Below, piece after piece: positions 37,771 through 46,718 of a DNA stretch of 64,000 bases. Positions within the stretch are counted from its first letter, which is position 1. The number at the start of each line of letters is the position of its first letter. The notes beneath the pieces are model-generated. The model saw nothing but the letters and a program-made list of their open reading frames with translations. It searched no databases and was not told the origin of the DNA. The stretch covers positions 463,298-527,297 of the forward strand of contig CAWACK010000008.1 in the NCBI GenBank assembly GCA_963780545.1. Direction: 5' to 3'. The position numbers and the translations under genes were made by a program. The stretch comes from UBA8941 sp963780545 (GTDB lineage Archaea > Thermoproteota > Bathyarchaeia > TCS64).

Positions 37771-37780
37771 TTAAAAAAAA
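37771..37780 (-). terminator. T-run terminator after the Lsm operon
   Basis: On the minus strand eight T residues lie right after the Lsm stop codon, at the end of the 39637-37786 gene row. Confidence 0.5.
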
Positions 37781-37785
37781 TGGGT

Positions 37786-38208
37786 TTAGCCCTGGGTTTC
37801 GGTTTTAAATCTCTGGAAGATGTCCCTGACCCTGTCGGCCGCCGGACCTGTACCTTCAATGACACCCGTCTCGTTAAGCCTGATCTTACCCATCACGACG
37901 ATGACGCCGGCCTCCGGGAATAGCTGGATCATGTTTGGGAAAACCTTATCAAGCCTCTCCTTCAGCCCTTCGAGGTTGAAAGGTCTCTCAGAGGCGTAGA
38001 TGCGTGCTACTGTGCTCCCCGCGATGAATGCCCTGTGTATCTTGCCCTTCTCGGTGCTGACGTTTCCCAGGCAGATGCTCAGCGTGTTGGAGTCGTAGCC
38101 GAGGAATTCCCCGTCGTAAGCCCTTCCCTGGGTGTCGACTACTGCCACTGGTTTGCCCACGAGAAGGCCTAGTTCCTCGAAAAATCTTCTGCTGGTTACA
38201 GCCGCCAT
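37786..38208 (-). CDS. Lsm/Sm-like archaeal protein with C-terminal domain (SmAP3-like)
   Basis: 140 residues. An Sm fold covers residues 10-75 (LVGKPVAVVDTQGRAYDGEFLG, then a HRAFIAGSTVARI second motif). An additional alpha/beta domain at 80-140 (LFPEAGVIVVMGKIRLNETG) is found in SmAP3 proteins. It likely forms heptameric or double rings that bind RNA. It is the last gene of a minus-strand row with MBF1, AK6 and a zinc ribbon. Confidence 0.83.
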   Translation of the reverse strand: MAAVTSRRFFEELGLLVGKPVAVVDTQGRAYDGEFLGYDSNTLSICLGNVSTEKGKIHRAFIAGSTVARIYASERPFNLEGLKERLDKVFPNMIQLFPEAGVIVVMGKIRLNETGVIEGTGPAADRVRDIFQRFKTETQG

Positions 38209-38300
38209 TTCGCTTAACCTCTAGACCACAGATACCCGTCGCTCATATAAAAATGAGAAAGCTCTCACTATAGGTTACTTACCTAAGTCTGACTATTAGG

Positions 38301-38528
38301 TCATTGGTTTAGGTGCTTGAAGCTGGGTGTGTAGTTCTCTCCTCCCCCTTCTTTGGCTTTAAGGCGCTTCATGAGCTCAGTTGCATCGCTGGGGGTATCC
38401 GCTTGTCCATAGACTCGTAGGGTTCGGAGATCTGTTCTGTTGTTGCAGTTGGGGCAGGTTCGTGTCTTGTTTGTGGTATTGGCGAGCATGAGTTCTCCGC
38501 ACTTCGGGCATCTCACAATAACATACAT
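38301..38528 (-). CDS. DUF1922-like zinc-ribbon protein
   Basis: 75 residues. VRCPKCGELMLANTTNKTRTC and PNCN form one zinc ribbon at the N-terminus; the rest is charged and helical. The function is unknown. It starts at the base after the AK6 stop codon, so the two genes are certainly co-transcribed. Confidence 0.75.
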   Translation of the reverse strand: MYVIVRCPKCGELMLANTTNKTRTCPNCNNRTDLRTLRVYGQADTPSDATELMKRLKAKEGGGENYTPSFKHLNQ

Positions 38529-39125
38529 TTATTCGTCCCTCAACAGAGTCTCAGCCTCAGGTTTGCTCATCCAGTCTATTGAGTCGTGGCTTGGGGCTAT
38601 CTCAGCATTTAGGATGGCAAAGACTGTTTCAACGGTTTCCTCGGGGGTCAGGGTCGTGGTGTCTATCTCGGTTATCTTGGTGGAGTCTTGAGTCTCGAGA
38701 GCGTCAACGAAGCATGTATCGAGGAGCTCCGCCTCGATGTTCTCTCTCACTTTCTGCGATGTGTAGCCACGGTGTCGGAGCTCTTCTCGGAGGACCCAGG
38801 GTGCCCTTCTCAGGACAACGACTAGAGTGACGCTTTCTGTGGCTACAACGTCTGGGGCATAGTGACCGTCAATGATGATGGGTTTGTTTGAGGTATTGAG
38901 AATGTTCTCGAGGGTTCCCCGTAGGGCGTCGAGGTCGGCTATGATCGTGGACCTTGACCGGTCCCAACCTAAGCTCAGGCCACTTTCCTTTACGAGTCTA
39001 GTGAGCTCTATATGGTCTGCTCCGAGTCTCTTGGCGAGGATAGTCGAGACGGTTGTTTTCCCCGTGCCGGGTACACCGGTTATTAGAACGACAACAGGTT
39101 TTGGGTCAATGTCTGTAGCAGTCAG
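38529..39125 (-). CDS. Adenylate kinase AK6/Fap7-like, CTG start
   Basis: About 198 residues. The P loop ITGVPGTGKTTVS is near residue 16, a DGHYAPD strand near 92 and LRRAPWVLREELRHRG near 112, which is the AK6 pattern. AK6/Fap7 acts in 30S maturation with uS11. In this frame no ATG, GTG or TTG lies between the preceding TGA and the P loop. CTG 39125, which overlaps the MBF1 stop as CTGA, is the only near-cognate start. The product from the first ATG (38750) would lack the P loop. Confidence 0.85.
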   Translation of the reverse strand: MTATDIDPKPVVVLITGVPGTGKTTVSTILAKRLGADHIELTRLVKESGLSLGWDRSRSTIIADLDALRGTLENILNTSNKPIIIDGHYAPDVVATESVTLVVVLRRAPWVLREELRHRGYTSQKVRENIEAELLDTCFVDALETQDSTKITEIDTTTLTPEETVETVFAILNAEIAPSHDSIDWMSKPEAETLLRDE

Positions 39126-39637
39126 GGCTTCTCTTCACCCTTCTCTGATTCCATCTTCAGCATATCGCCAATCGTTTTAGCGCCGGTAGGCTTTGCGATT
39201 ATCTGGGCTTTGGAGGAGTCGGCGTGTTCGACGATATCGAGGCCCAGGTATTTCTTGAGCTTTGATATGAGTTTGTTGTCGGGGGTGAGGTCCTGTTTCT
39301 CGAGGTTCTTTATGACGGACTCCTTCTCCTGCATCTTCTTAGCTAAATCTTTCTCATTAAGGCCAAGTTTCTGTCTCGCCTTCCTTATCTGAGCGCCATA
39401 ATCCTCGATCAACTCATGCTGCTCAACTGACTCTACATCATTTCTAAGGCGTGGCCTGGGAGCTGGCGCGTCTGGTGACTGTGTTCTATTTGGCGTCCGC
39501 GCAGGGGTTGGTCTACCGGGTGTCCATTCGGCTGTACCGAAAGCAGCACATCTTGAACATACCGTTAACCTCGCGCCCTCTATTATTCTCCTCTGAGGCG
39601 GACCCAGGATTTCTCTTCCGCAGACCTCGCAGCGCAT
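39122..39637 (-). CDS. mbf1: Multiprotein bridging factor 1 (MBF1)
   Basis: 171 residues. An N-terminal zinc ribbon MRCEVCGREI...CSRC is followed by a linker and a Cro-type HTH at about 80-140 (QIRKARQKLGLNEKDLAKKM, LIEDYGAQ). It binds TBP and the ribosome in archaea. The zinc ribbon is the archaeal form. It overlaps AK6 by four bases and is divergent from the PUA gene (19 bases). Confidence 0.92.
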   Translation of the reverse strand: MRCEVCGREILGPPQRRIIEGARLTVCSRCAAFGTAEWTPGRPTPARTPNRTQSPDAPAPRPRLRNDVESVEQHELIEDYGAQIRKARQKLGLNEKDLAKKMQEKESVIKNLEKQDLTPDNKLISKLKKYLGLDIVEHADSSKAQIIAKPTGAKTIGDMLKMESEKGEEKP

Positions 39638-39656
39638 TTCAGAGCCCCATTATTGC

Positions 39657-40172
39657 ATGGTAAATCGGCTTATAAAGGATAGGCGACCAGTGAGAGAACT
39701 AATGGACGGGGATCTGAAGAAAATTAGAGCGATCGCCGAGTATCAGTTCGGCAGGGGAACAGGAGCTTTTCTCTTTCCAGAAGATGTGAGTATAATTCAC
39801 TCAAGGAACACGGGCAGGATAAGGCACATTCAGCTTGGCAATACCCTTCAAGCTACTTTTCGCCCAAACGATGGAGTTTTTACCCTCACAATAGCCGCCG
39901 CTAAACGTCTTATAGGGCAGGTCCCCGACTTCGCGTACATCGTTGAGGTCAATGATGAGGCAGCTGAGTTCGTCTCCCAGGGACAGAATGTTTTTGCTAA
40001 ACACGTTCTCAGTGCAGGGGAAAAAATACGCCCAGGAGAAGAAGTAATCATAGTCTCCAAGAATTGGGGCGTTATCGGTGTCGGTAAGGCTCTGCTGACG
40101 AAGGACGAGATGATGGTTTTCAAGACGGGTGTGGCGGTGAAGACGAGACGTGGTTCGAAGACGGACATCTAG
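39657..40172 (+). CDS. PUA-domain RNA-binding protein
   Basis: 171 residues. The C-terminal half (from DFAYIVEVNDEAAEFVSQGQ) is a PUA domain with the typical VFAKHVLSAGEKIRPGEEVIIVS and GVIGVGKALL strands. The N-terminal half resembles the pre-PUA part of archaeal TGT/ArcS relatives. It may be the detached RNA-binding module working with the archaeosine enzyme. It is convergent with Mtd, one base apart. Confidence 0.82.
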   Translation: MVNRLIKDRRPVRELMDGDLKKIRAIAEYQFGRGTGAFLFPEDVSIIHSRNTGRIRHIQLGNTLQATFRPNDGVFTLTIAAAKRLIGQVPDFAYIVEVNDEAAEFVSQGQNVFAKHVLSAGEKIRPGEEVIIVSKNWGVIGVGKALLTKDEMMVFKTGVAVKTRRGSKTDI

Positions 40173-40173
40173 C

Positions 40174-41008
40174 TCATTTATCGTATTTGTCGCCTAGCTT
40201 CGTCTTCTTTCTGGTTTCTCCTTTGCTGAAGTGGGCCAAGCGGGATGCAGTATCATTCGCCTTCTCGATCTCTCTTGCCTCATCAGCGGTCTTCGCTGCT
40301 TGCCTCAGGAGTTCGTGTGCGGCAGCTAGGATTGGGAGATATCTTTCGGGTTCATCGATCTTGAATGTCCCCTCAGTACTTAGAACGGCAACGCGACGCG
40401 CCGCTTCGAAGGCTGCGATGGCTTTGCCCTGAGCGTAGGGGTTTGTGATTTGGGCAGCTGCGAGGGCGTTTTCTTTCTCGATTACTATCTGGGGGAGCGT
40501 TGGCTTCTCTCCCCTCTCGATTTGCTCTATGACCTTGTCGATTTCCTTTTGGATGACCCTGAAGGAACCAGTGGTTGCGAGTACTCTAATTGCGTCGGCG
40601 TTGAAGAGAGCCATCTCTACTGGGTCGAGGAAGGCTTGTTTGGCGCCGATCATCGGATCATTTGTCACGATTATGTAACCCACGCCCTCGACGGGATTCT
40701 CCTTCAGCACTTTTCGGCTTGGCTCGTCTGAGATGATGATGATTGGTTTCCCCGTTGCATGGAGCGCCTCGCGGGCCTTAGTTGGCCCCGGCATCGCAGC
40801 GTTAGGAGAAACAATTACATATAGATCCGAGGGTAGGCCAGCAGCGATCTTGTGCAACGTCAACTGAGGCGTCCTCCTCCATGCTCACGCTTGATGAGAC
40901 TACCCTCATCTGCAAGTCCTTGCGCCCAGACCTCTCATCCAAGAGGACATCGACTAGAGTTGTTGTAGCTATATAACCAATCTTTACGAAGGTGACCTTT
41001 ACCAACAT
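40174..41008 (-). CDS. mtd: F420-dependent methylene-H4MPT dehydrogenase (frameshifted)
   Basis: About 278 residues. The N-terminal frame (VTFVKIGYIATTTLVDVLLDERS) and the remainder (YVIVSPNAAMPGPTKAREAL, YIIVTNDPMIGAKQAFLDP, LPILAAAHELLRQAAKTADEA) together match Mtd end to end. The frames change near 40,862 (GTTGCACAAGATC); adding CA or removing one base gives DVAHKIAAG. Mtd oxidises methylene-H4MPT with coenzyme F420. It is the strongest evidence for an H4MPT pathway here. The shift is probably an assembly indel. Confidence 0.92.
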
Positions 41009-41162
41009 AAATCACGGCTCCGATTACGTTTTCCTCCACGAGGTAATAAGATTTTCAAAAAATCGTAAGTACGATGTTGAGAAGTGGGATAGCTTCATAT
41101 TACGCGAATATTTTGGTTGACAAGTTATTAAAACAGATACGAAGACTATTCTATGAAAGCAT

Positions 41163-42839
41163 ATGGCTTTACCGAGTAAGATAGAGATCGCACAGAGCGC
41201 AAAGCTCAAGCCCATCACTGAGATCGCCGCAAATCTTGGACTCAGCCCCGACGACATCGAGATGTATGGAAAATACAAGGCGAAGATACGTCCCGAGGTC
41301 TATACACGGAACAAAGACAAGCCAGATGGGAAACTGATAATCGTAACAGCTGTCACTCCAACTAAATTTGGTGAGGGAAAAACTACAATGAGCATTGGTC
41401 TCGCGGAGGCGCTGGGAAAGCTGGGGAAGAGAAACATCGTGGTGCTTCGTCAGCCTAGTCTAGGCCCCGTTTTTGGTGTCAAGGGAGGAGCTTGTGGTGC
41501 AGGTTACGCCCAGGTTCTCCCGATGGAGGATATCAATGTCCATTTCACGGGCGACTTACACGCCATAACCTGTGCCCACGACCTCCTAACCAGCGTGATG
41601 GAGAACAGCATCTACCGCGGCAACGAGCTGAATATCAGCCTCCACGACATCATGTGGAAGCGTGTCCTAGACATCGAGAGTAGGACTCTGCGAAAAATCG
41701 TGATCGGGCTCGGCGGAAAGAACGGTGGAGTACCATACGAGAGCGGATTCGAGATCACAACCGCATCAGAAATCGCCGCTATACATGCGATAAGCAGCGA
41801 CTTCATGGACCTAAAGCGACGAATGGCTGAGATCACCGTCGCGTATGACAAGGAGGGTAAACCCGTGAAGGCAGGTCAGCTCCAGGTCGTTGGCGCAATG
41901 GCGATCTTGTTGAAGGACGCAGTGAAGCCAAACCTCGTACAGACGATCGAGGGAACGCCCGCTATAATTCACGGTGGCCCCTTTGCTAACATCGCTCACG
42001 GCTGCCCGAGCCTAATAGCTATAAAGATGGCCCAGAAGCTCACCGACTATGTAGTAATTGAGCCGGGTTTCGGCGCCGACCTCGGCATGGAGAAGTTCTG
42101 CGACATCGCGGCGCGTGCTGGCGACCTAAATCCAAGTATCGTGGTGATTGTCGCCACGATTAAGGCGCTGAAGAGACATGGCGGAGCAAAGTACAAGGAT
42201 ATCGAAAAGCCGAGTACCGAGGCTGTCAAGAGGGGGCTCCCCATCCTCGCGAAAGAGGTTGACAACGCTAAGAAGTTTGGTCTGCGTGTCGTAGTCTGCA
42301 TGAACCACTTTGCAAGCGACCCACAAGAGGAGATTGACATTGTTATGAAATGGGCGAAGGAGAATGGTGTCCCCGCGGCCTTCACAGACACGGTGGCTAA
42401 AGGCGGCGCCGGCGGTGTTGAGCTCGCAAACCTCGTGCTTGAGGAACTTGAGAAACCGAGCAACTTCCACAACCTATACCCACTCGAGATGCCGGTGGAA
42501 GAGAAGATCAGGACAATAGCGAAAGAGATCTATGGGGTCTCGGATATACGTCTCACAGAAGACGCGAGGAAGACGCTCAGGCAGATAGAGAAGCTAGGAT
42601 TCGACAAGCTCCCAATCTGCATGGCGAAGACGCCTCTCAGCCTAACAGACAATGAAGACCTACAGGGTCTACCACCTGCGGGTTACATTCTCCCCATCGT
42701 CAACTTGAAGCCGAGCACAGGTGCTGGCTTTATCGTCGCCTACTGCGGGGATATCAGCACAATGCCCGGTGAGCCGACGCACCCCGCATCAGAGGAGATG
42801 GACATCGACGAGAACGGAAAAATCAAGGGGCTAGCCTAA
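41163..42839 (+). CDS. fhs: Formate-tetrahydrofolate ligase
   Basis: 558 residues. TPTKFGEGKTTMSIGLAEAL is the P-loop signature and VFGVKGGACGAGYAQVLPM the second PROSITE motif. DINVHFTGDLHAI, FANIAHGCPS and EPGFGADLGMEKF are intact. It makes 10-formyl-H4F from formate and ATP. Archaea usually lack it. It forms a two-gene operon with folD, separated by one base. Confidence 0.97.
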   Translation: MALPSKIEIAQSAKLKPITEIAANLGLSPDDIEMYGKYKAKIRPEVYTRNKDKPDGKLIIVTAVTPTKFGEGKTTMSIGLAEALGKLGKRNIVVLRQPSLGPVFGVKGGACGAGYAQVLPMEDINVHFTGDLHAITCAHDLLTSVMENSIYRGNELNISLHDIMWKRVLDIESRTLRKIVIGLGGKNGGVPYESGFEITTASEIAAIHAISSDFMDLKRRMAEITVAYDKEGKPVKAGQLQVVGAMAILLKDAVKPNLVQTIEGTPAIIHGGPFANIAHGCPSLIAIKMAQKLTDYVVIEPGFGADLGMEKFCDIAARAGDLNPSIVVIVATIKALKRHGGAKYKDIEKPSTEAVKRGLPILAKEVDNAKKFGLRVVVCMNHFASDPQEEIDIVMKWAKENGVPAAFTDTVAKGGAGGVELANLVLEELEKPSNFHNLYPLEMPVEEKIRTIAKEIYGVSDIRLTEDARKTLRQIEKLGFDKLPICMAKTPLSLTDNEDLQGLPPAGYILPIVNLKPSTGAGFIVAYCGDISTMPGEPTHPASEEMDIDENGKIKGLA

Positions 42840-42840
42840 C

Positions 42841-43677
42841 TTGGTCGTCATCCTCGACGGAAAAGAGACATCAATGAAGATCGTTGAGGAGATCAAGGCG
42901 GATGTCGTTAAACTCAAGGCAAAGAACGTCAACCCGACCCTTGCACTCATCCTCATAGGTACAGACCCTGGCTCAACACGATACATCAATTTGAAGGTCA
43001 AGAGGGCGGAGGAGGTTGGCATCGCCACCCAATTCCATCATTTAGAAACCGCCACAACGGAGCAAGTCGTCACCCTCATCAAGAAGCTCAACAATGATCC
43101 GAAGATCCACGGAGTCATGGTTCAGCTTCCTGTGCCAAAGGAGGTCAACGAGGGAAGGATCGTCGAGGCAATCGCGCCAGAGAAGGATGTGGACGGTCTC
43201 AGCCCAGTTACATTCGGCAAGATAGTCCTCGGCGAGAAGTCGTTCCTCCCCGCTGGCGTCGAGGCAATAATGGAGCTCTTCAAGCGCTACGATATCAACC
43301 CAGAGGGCAAGCATTGGGTAGTTGCGGGTCTAACGAACTGGCTCGGGAAGCCGATGGTTGGTCTCCTTCTGAACAAGAATGTTGAAGTCACCGCATTCGC
43401 AGGAGGCGATCTCCAAATGCAAGAGTTCGTCAAACAGGCCGATGTCCTTTGCATAGAGGTGTATAAGAAGAGCGCGATCGCAGCTGAGATGGTGAAGAAA
43501 GGGGTCATCATAGTTGACAATGGAAACAATTATGAGGGCAAAAAGGTATTTGGGGACGTCGACTACGATGGCGTAAGCCTCGTAGCATCCGCCATAACTC
43601 CGGTCCCCGGTGGGGTTGGGCCACTTCTCATAACGATGCTGCTTCGTAACACAGTAAAGGCTGCCTCTGCAGCTTAG
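42841..43677 (+). CDS. folD: Methylene-H4F dehydrogenase/cyclohydrolase
   Basis: 278 residues from TTG 42841. GSTRYINLKVKRAEEVGI holds the tyrosine/lysine catalytic pair (Y-x3-K), HGVMVQLPVP and PEKDVDGLSP are the family motifs, and VGPLLITMLLRNTVKAA ends it. The usual FolD loop GRSxxVGxP reads AGLTNWLGKPMVGLL, so Arg/Ser of the NADP loop are changed. Cofactor use may therefore be unusual (NAD or reversed direction). Confidence 0.93.
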   Translation: MVVILDGKETSMKIVEEIKADVVKLKAKNVNPTLALILIGTDPGSTRYINLKVKRAEEVGIATQFHHLETATTEQVVTLIKKLNNDPKIHGVMVQLPVPKEVNEGRIVEAIAPEKDVDGLSPVTFGKIVLGEKSFLPAGVEAIMELFKRYDINPEGKHWVVAGLTNWLGKPMVGLLLNKNVEVTAFAGGDLQMQEFVKQADVLCIEVYKKSAIAAEMVKKGVIIVDNGNNYEGKKVFGDVDYDGVSLVASAITPVPGGVGPLLITMLLRNTVKAASAA

Positions 43678-43763
43678 TTTCACTATTTTTCTTAATCACT
43701 CACAGAATCGCCATTAAGGATTTAAAACCCCGACACCATCCCCATTCTACAAGGTGTAGCCTT

Positions 43764-44147
43764 TTGGCGAGGATGGACTCACGCAACGCCCGACGTATGA
43801 TGCAGCGCATGGGCATGCAGATGCAGGAGCTCAGCGGCGTTACCAGGGTCATAATACAGAGCCCTGGCAAAGAGATTGTAATTGAGCAGCCAACAGTGAC
43901 GAGCATCAATGTCCAGGGACAAAAGATGTACCAAGTCCTCGGAGGCAGGCAAGTCGAGCGTGCACCACAGGCGGCAGTCGTCGCAACATCGACCCCAGCT
44001 CTCGAAAAACCGGCTATCCAGATACCAGAAGAGGACGTTCTACTCGTCTCCCAGCAAGCAAAGGTCAGTATGGAAAAGGCGCGCGAGACTCTCTTAAAGT
44101 GCGACGGCGACCTAGCCAGGGCCATACTGATGCTTCAGACAGGTTAG
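43764..44147 (+). CDS. nac: Archaeal nascent-polypeptide-associated complex protein
   Basis: 127 residues. NAC domain at 30-75 (VIIQSPGKEIVIEQPTVTSI) and UBA at 88-126 (DVLLVSQQAKVSMEKARETL). It homodimerises on ribosomes. TTG 43764 or ATG 43773 starts it. It lies ten bases before the MBL gene. Confidence 0.92.
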   Translation: MARMDSRNARRMMQRMGMQMQELSGVTRVIIQSPGKEIVIEQPTVTSINVQGQKMYQVLGGRQVERAPQAAVVATSTPALEKPAIQIPEEDVLLVSQQAKVSMEKARETLLKCDGDLARAILMLQTG

Positions 44148-44157
44148 AGGCTTCAAT

Positions 44158-45219
44158 GTGGCACTAAGGGTCAGGCAGCAACGAGGAGTTATAGTCGAGT
44201 ACAAAGGGTCAGGAGTAGTCCTGGATCCAACGGGGAATGGCCACAGCTACCCCATCTTCGTCAGCCACGCCCACGCTGACCATGCAGCTGCCTTCAAATA
44301 CCCTGAAAGGCAGAAGTATGCTACCGAGGAGACATATCAGCTTCTCCACTCTCTAGGCTGGAAGCACCTAGACAACTGGCAGAGAATCAAACTAGGCGAC
44401 AAGATCAAGATAGACGACTTAGTGATCCGAGTCCACAACGCGGGCCACGTTCTTGGCAGCGTCCAGTTCGAGGTCAATACCCCTGAGGGCACCGTTCTCT
44501 ACACGGGGGATATAGGCCTCGAGGAGTCCTACACAATGCACCCCGCAGATCCGGTGGATTGCGACATACTTGTTGTGGAGACAACATTTGGTGCTCCCAT
44601 GTTCTCGTTCCCTAAGCGCAGGGACATAGCATTAGACATGGTCCGCTGGGCAACTATGGAAGCGATCCCGGCCGGACTCATACCCACCCTCAAGACGGAT
44701 TCCATAGGCAACGCCCAAGAGGTCATACGCATCTTTAACACTCTCACCAAGCTCCCTGTCGTCACAACGAAGAGCGCCACAAAGGTGAGTGACGTTTACA
44801 AGTGCTTCGGATACAACCTAGAATACTACGACTACAAGTCGCCCGAAGGCGAGGAACTACTCGAGAGCGGTAAGTGTGCCATCATCTCCCCCAAGGGATC
44901 TAAGCTCACCAATGGGAACCTCGACACTGCCCTGGCCTCTGGTTGGGCTGTCCTCTTTAAAGGTAGGCAACGAGCCTTTGCCCTAAGTGACCATGCCGAC
45001 TTCAAGAGCCTTCTCAGTTTCATCCGCCACTGCAAGCCAAAGCGCGTCTTAACTTTTCATGGCGGAAACATGACTAAGGAATTCCCAGAATACGTCAGAA
45101 AGAAACTTGGCGTAGAAGCTCATCCTCTCACTTCGAAGGAAGAGACCCTCAACGGCACGATCCAGCGCGGCGAGAAGCAGAATCAAGGCTTGTGTCAACC
45201 AGGTGCTCCGCACCATTAG
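44158..45219 (+). CDS. Metallo-beta-lactamase exonuclease (mRNA-3'-end/ligase-associated type)
   Basis: 353 residues from GTG 44158. FVSHAHADHAAAF, NAGHVLGSVQFEV, YTGDIG and ALSDHADF make the zinc site; VVETTFGAP is typical of the Artemis/CPSF-like exonuclease group. The last dozen residues (KQNQGLCQPGAPHH) look non-coding, whereas another frame continues to 45367 with plausible sequence, so the real C-terminus may lie there after a frameshift near 45,165. Confidence 0.85.
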   Translation: MALRVRQQRGVIVEYKGSGVVLDPTGNGHSYPIFVSHAHADHAAAFKYPERQKYATEETYQLLHSLGWKHLDNWQRIKLGDKIKIDDLVIRVHNAGHVLGSVQFEVNTPEGTVLYTGDIGLEESYTMHPADPVDCDILVVETTFGAPMFSFPKRRDIALDMVRWATMEAIPAGLIPTLKTDSIGNAQEVIRIFNTLTKLPVVTTKSATKVSDVYKCFGYNLEYYDYKSPEGEELLESGKCAIISPKGSKLTNGNLDTALASGWAVLFKGRQRAFALSDHADFKSLLSFIRHCKPKRVLTFHGGNMTKEFPEYVRKKLGVEAHPLTSKEETLNGTIQRGEKQNQGLCQPGAPHH

Positions 45220-45367
45220 GATACCCGGCTTCGAATACGGCACACCATGGCTGGAGAAGGAGTTGGCGAAGCAGGGTTACAGCAGCGGTGAGATGGAGGA
45301 GACCATCGACTTTCTCGTTAACCGAGGCATCCTCGTTAAAACCGAGAAGGGTGTTAAAATGAGCTGA
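45203..45367 (+). CDS. Small ORF or shifted C-terminus of the MBL protein
   Basis: From GTG 45203 it encodes 54 residues, IRIPGFEYGTPWLEKELAKQ through GILVKTEKGVKMS, looking like a small winged-helix-like unit. The frame stays coding-like for several codons upstream inside the MBL gene. It is either an overlapping small gene or the displaced end of that protein. Confidence 0.5.
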   Translation: MLRTIRIPGFEYGTPWLEKELAKQGYSSGEMEETIDFLVNRGILVKTEKGVKMS

Positions 45368-45412
45368 ATGGAACCACTGGAATCGAATTTTAATCGATAT
45401 CTCGGGTATAAA

Positions 45413-45880
45413 TTAATCAAGATATACTAGGGCCTTCGGGGCGATCTCCAGGTTCTTTCTAGCGTAGATTATGATCCCGTTATTCTTTAGGGTCCTGATG
45501 ACACTCTTGGGAAGCTGCATGATCTCTATACACTGGTCATCCGACTTGAGCACCTTCAACAGCTCTGGTCTATAGAAGTCCACCATGTTGCGGAAAGTCT
45601 TCTCTTGGAACGTCATCCCTGTCATCAAGAGAAACTTGTCACCGCGCTTATCAGCAACCAGACTACGCCTTATAATGACCTGCTTGTAAGCCGTGTTCTG
45701 CGCCTGTTTTAGCCCGACATCTTTTTGATGCTCCATCGCCCGAATGTCCTGTTTTATTATCATTCGATTAACTCCGAGTTGGGCTGCTATATCGGTCTGT
45801 CTCAGGCCTTGACTTATTCCTTCGAGGATTAACGGGCGTCGCTTCACTTGTTCACTGAGTCTACTTTGCATAATTTTCAT
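45413..45880 (-). CDS. Helix-turn-helix protein of unknown function
   Basis: 155 residues. Residues 12-50 form a Lrp/sigma-like HTH (GLRQTDIAAQLGVNRMIIKQDI). The rest is mixed helix/strand without known motif. ATG 45880 or the inner ATG four codons later may start it. It is likely a DNA-binding regulator. I do not recognise the family. Confidence 0.6.
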   Translation of the reverse strand: MKIMQSRLSEQVKRRPLILEGISQGLRQTDIAAQLGVNRMIIKQDIRAMEHQKDVGLKQAQNTAYKQVIIRRSLVADKRGDKFLLMTGMTFQEKTFRNMVDFYRPELLKVLKSDDQCIEIMQLPKSVIRTLKNNGIIIYARKNLEIAPKALVYLD

Positions 45881-46024
45881 CGCCTAGGGGACTGAGCCAG
45901 CCTCGTTTAACGTGGCTTGACGAGAATCCGATAATAAATAACTTAACCCGTTCCTAATAAACAGATGTTAGGCGTGACATATATTAAAACACAACAAATT
46001 TTCTATGAGAGCATTAAGGGGAAA

Positions 46025-46294
46025 TTAGTGCGTTCTCTTTACCAGCTCTATCTGGTTATAGGTTCCACACTTCGGACACTTGTAGATAGACTGGGTTATC
46101 TGCCCCCAACGTATAGATCTCATAATTGTGTGGCCACAGTTACCACATGTATAATCAAAGACGCCCTCACCGATTACGAATGGCTCCATCTTCTTTGACT
46201 GTATAAAATTATCTTTGCTAAAAACGGTCCCTATACTCGGTTTCGAGGTTAATATCCTCATCTTGAACGTGGTTTGAGTGTTTATGTTGATCAA
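46025..46294 (-). CDS. Single zinc-ribbon protein
   Basis: Up to 89 residues; only the C-terminal half has a recognisable feature, YTCGNCGHTIMRSIRWGQ then YKCPKCGTYNQIEL, a CxxC-x18-CxxC zinc ribbon. ATG 46189 (MEPFVIGEGVF) gives a compact 54-residue protein and may be the real start. Confidence 0.65.
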   Translation of the reverse strand: MININTQTTFKMRILTSKPSIGTVFSKDNFIQSKKMEPFVIGEGVFDYTCGNCGHTIMRSIRWGQITQSIYKCPKCGTYNQIELVKRTH

Positions 46295-46414
46295 TGAATA
46301 AAGAGGCTCGCGTTATATTAACCATGTTAAAATTAGCAGGTATTAATTGTTAAAAGTTAAATATTTTTTAACGAATAGGTTAACCTTGTTTCTAGGATCG
46401 TGTGCACGTTTTAG

Positions 46415-46714
46415 CTAGAGTTTCACTATCTGAGCGTGTGGGACATCGCCGAAATATATGACGGCCTTCCCGTGGACCATCCGCTCCTTTATAGCTGCCT
46501 CGACGATCCTTTTACCGACGAGGTTGCAGATGGAGGCATGGCGCATAGCCGCTATAGCCTCATCGACACTCCCGGGGATGCCTCTATAGAACTCCTCACT
46601 CACCTTAAATGGAACCCTCCCCCCATGAAGCGTCTGACCCAGAAGCTCAAAGTCGCAGACGGCGACAAGGGTGTCCCTCCCATGTTTACTTGTGCGGAGG
46701 TAGACCTCGCTCAT
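46415..46714 (-). CDS. DUF424-family protein
   Basis: 99 residues: MSEVYLRTSKHGRDTLVAVC, ELLGQTLHGGRVPFKVSEEFY and MRHASICNLVGKRIVEAAI fit the archaeal DUF424 family. It stands four bases behind aIF2-beta on the same strand, a pairing seen in many archaea, so a translation-related role is likely. No biochemical function is known to me. Confidence 0.85.
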   Translation of the reverse strand: MSEVYLRTSKHGRDTLVAVCDFELLGQTLHGGRVPFKVSEEFYRGIPGSVDEAIAAMRHASICNLVGKRIVEAAIKERMVHGKAVIYFGDVPHAQIVKL

Positions 46715-46718
46715 ATTC

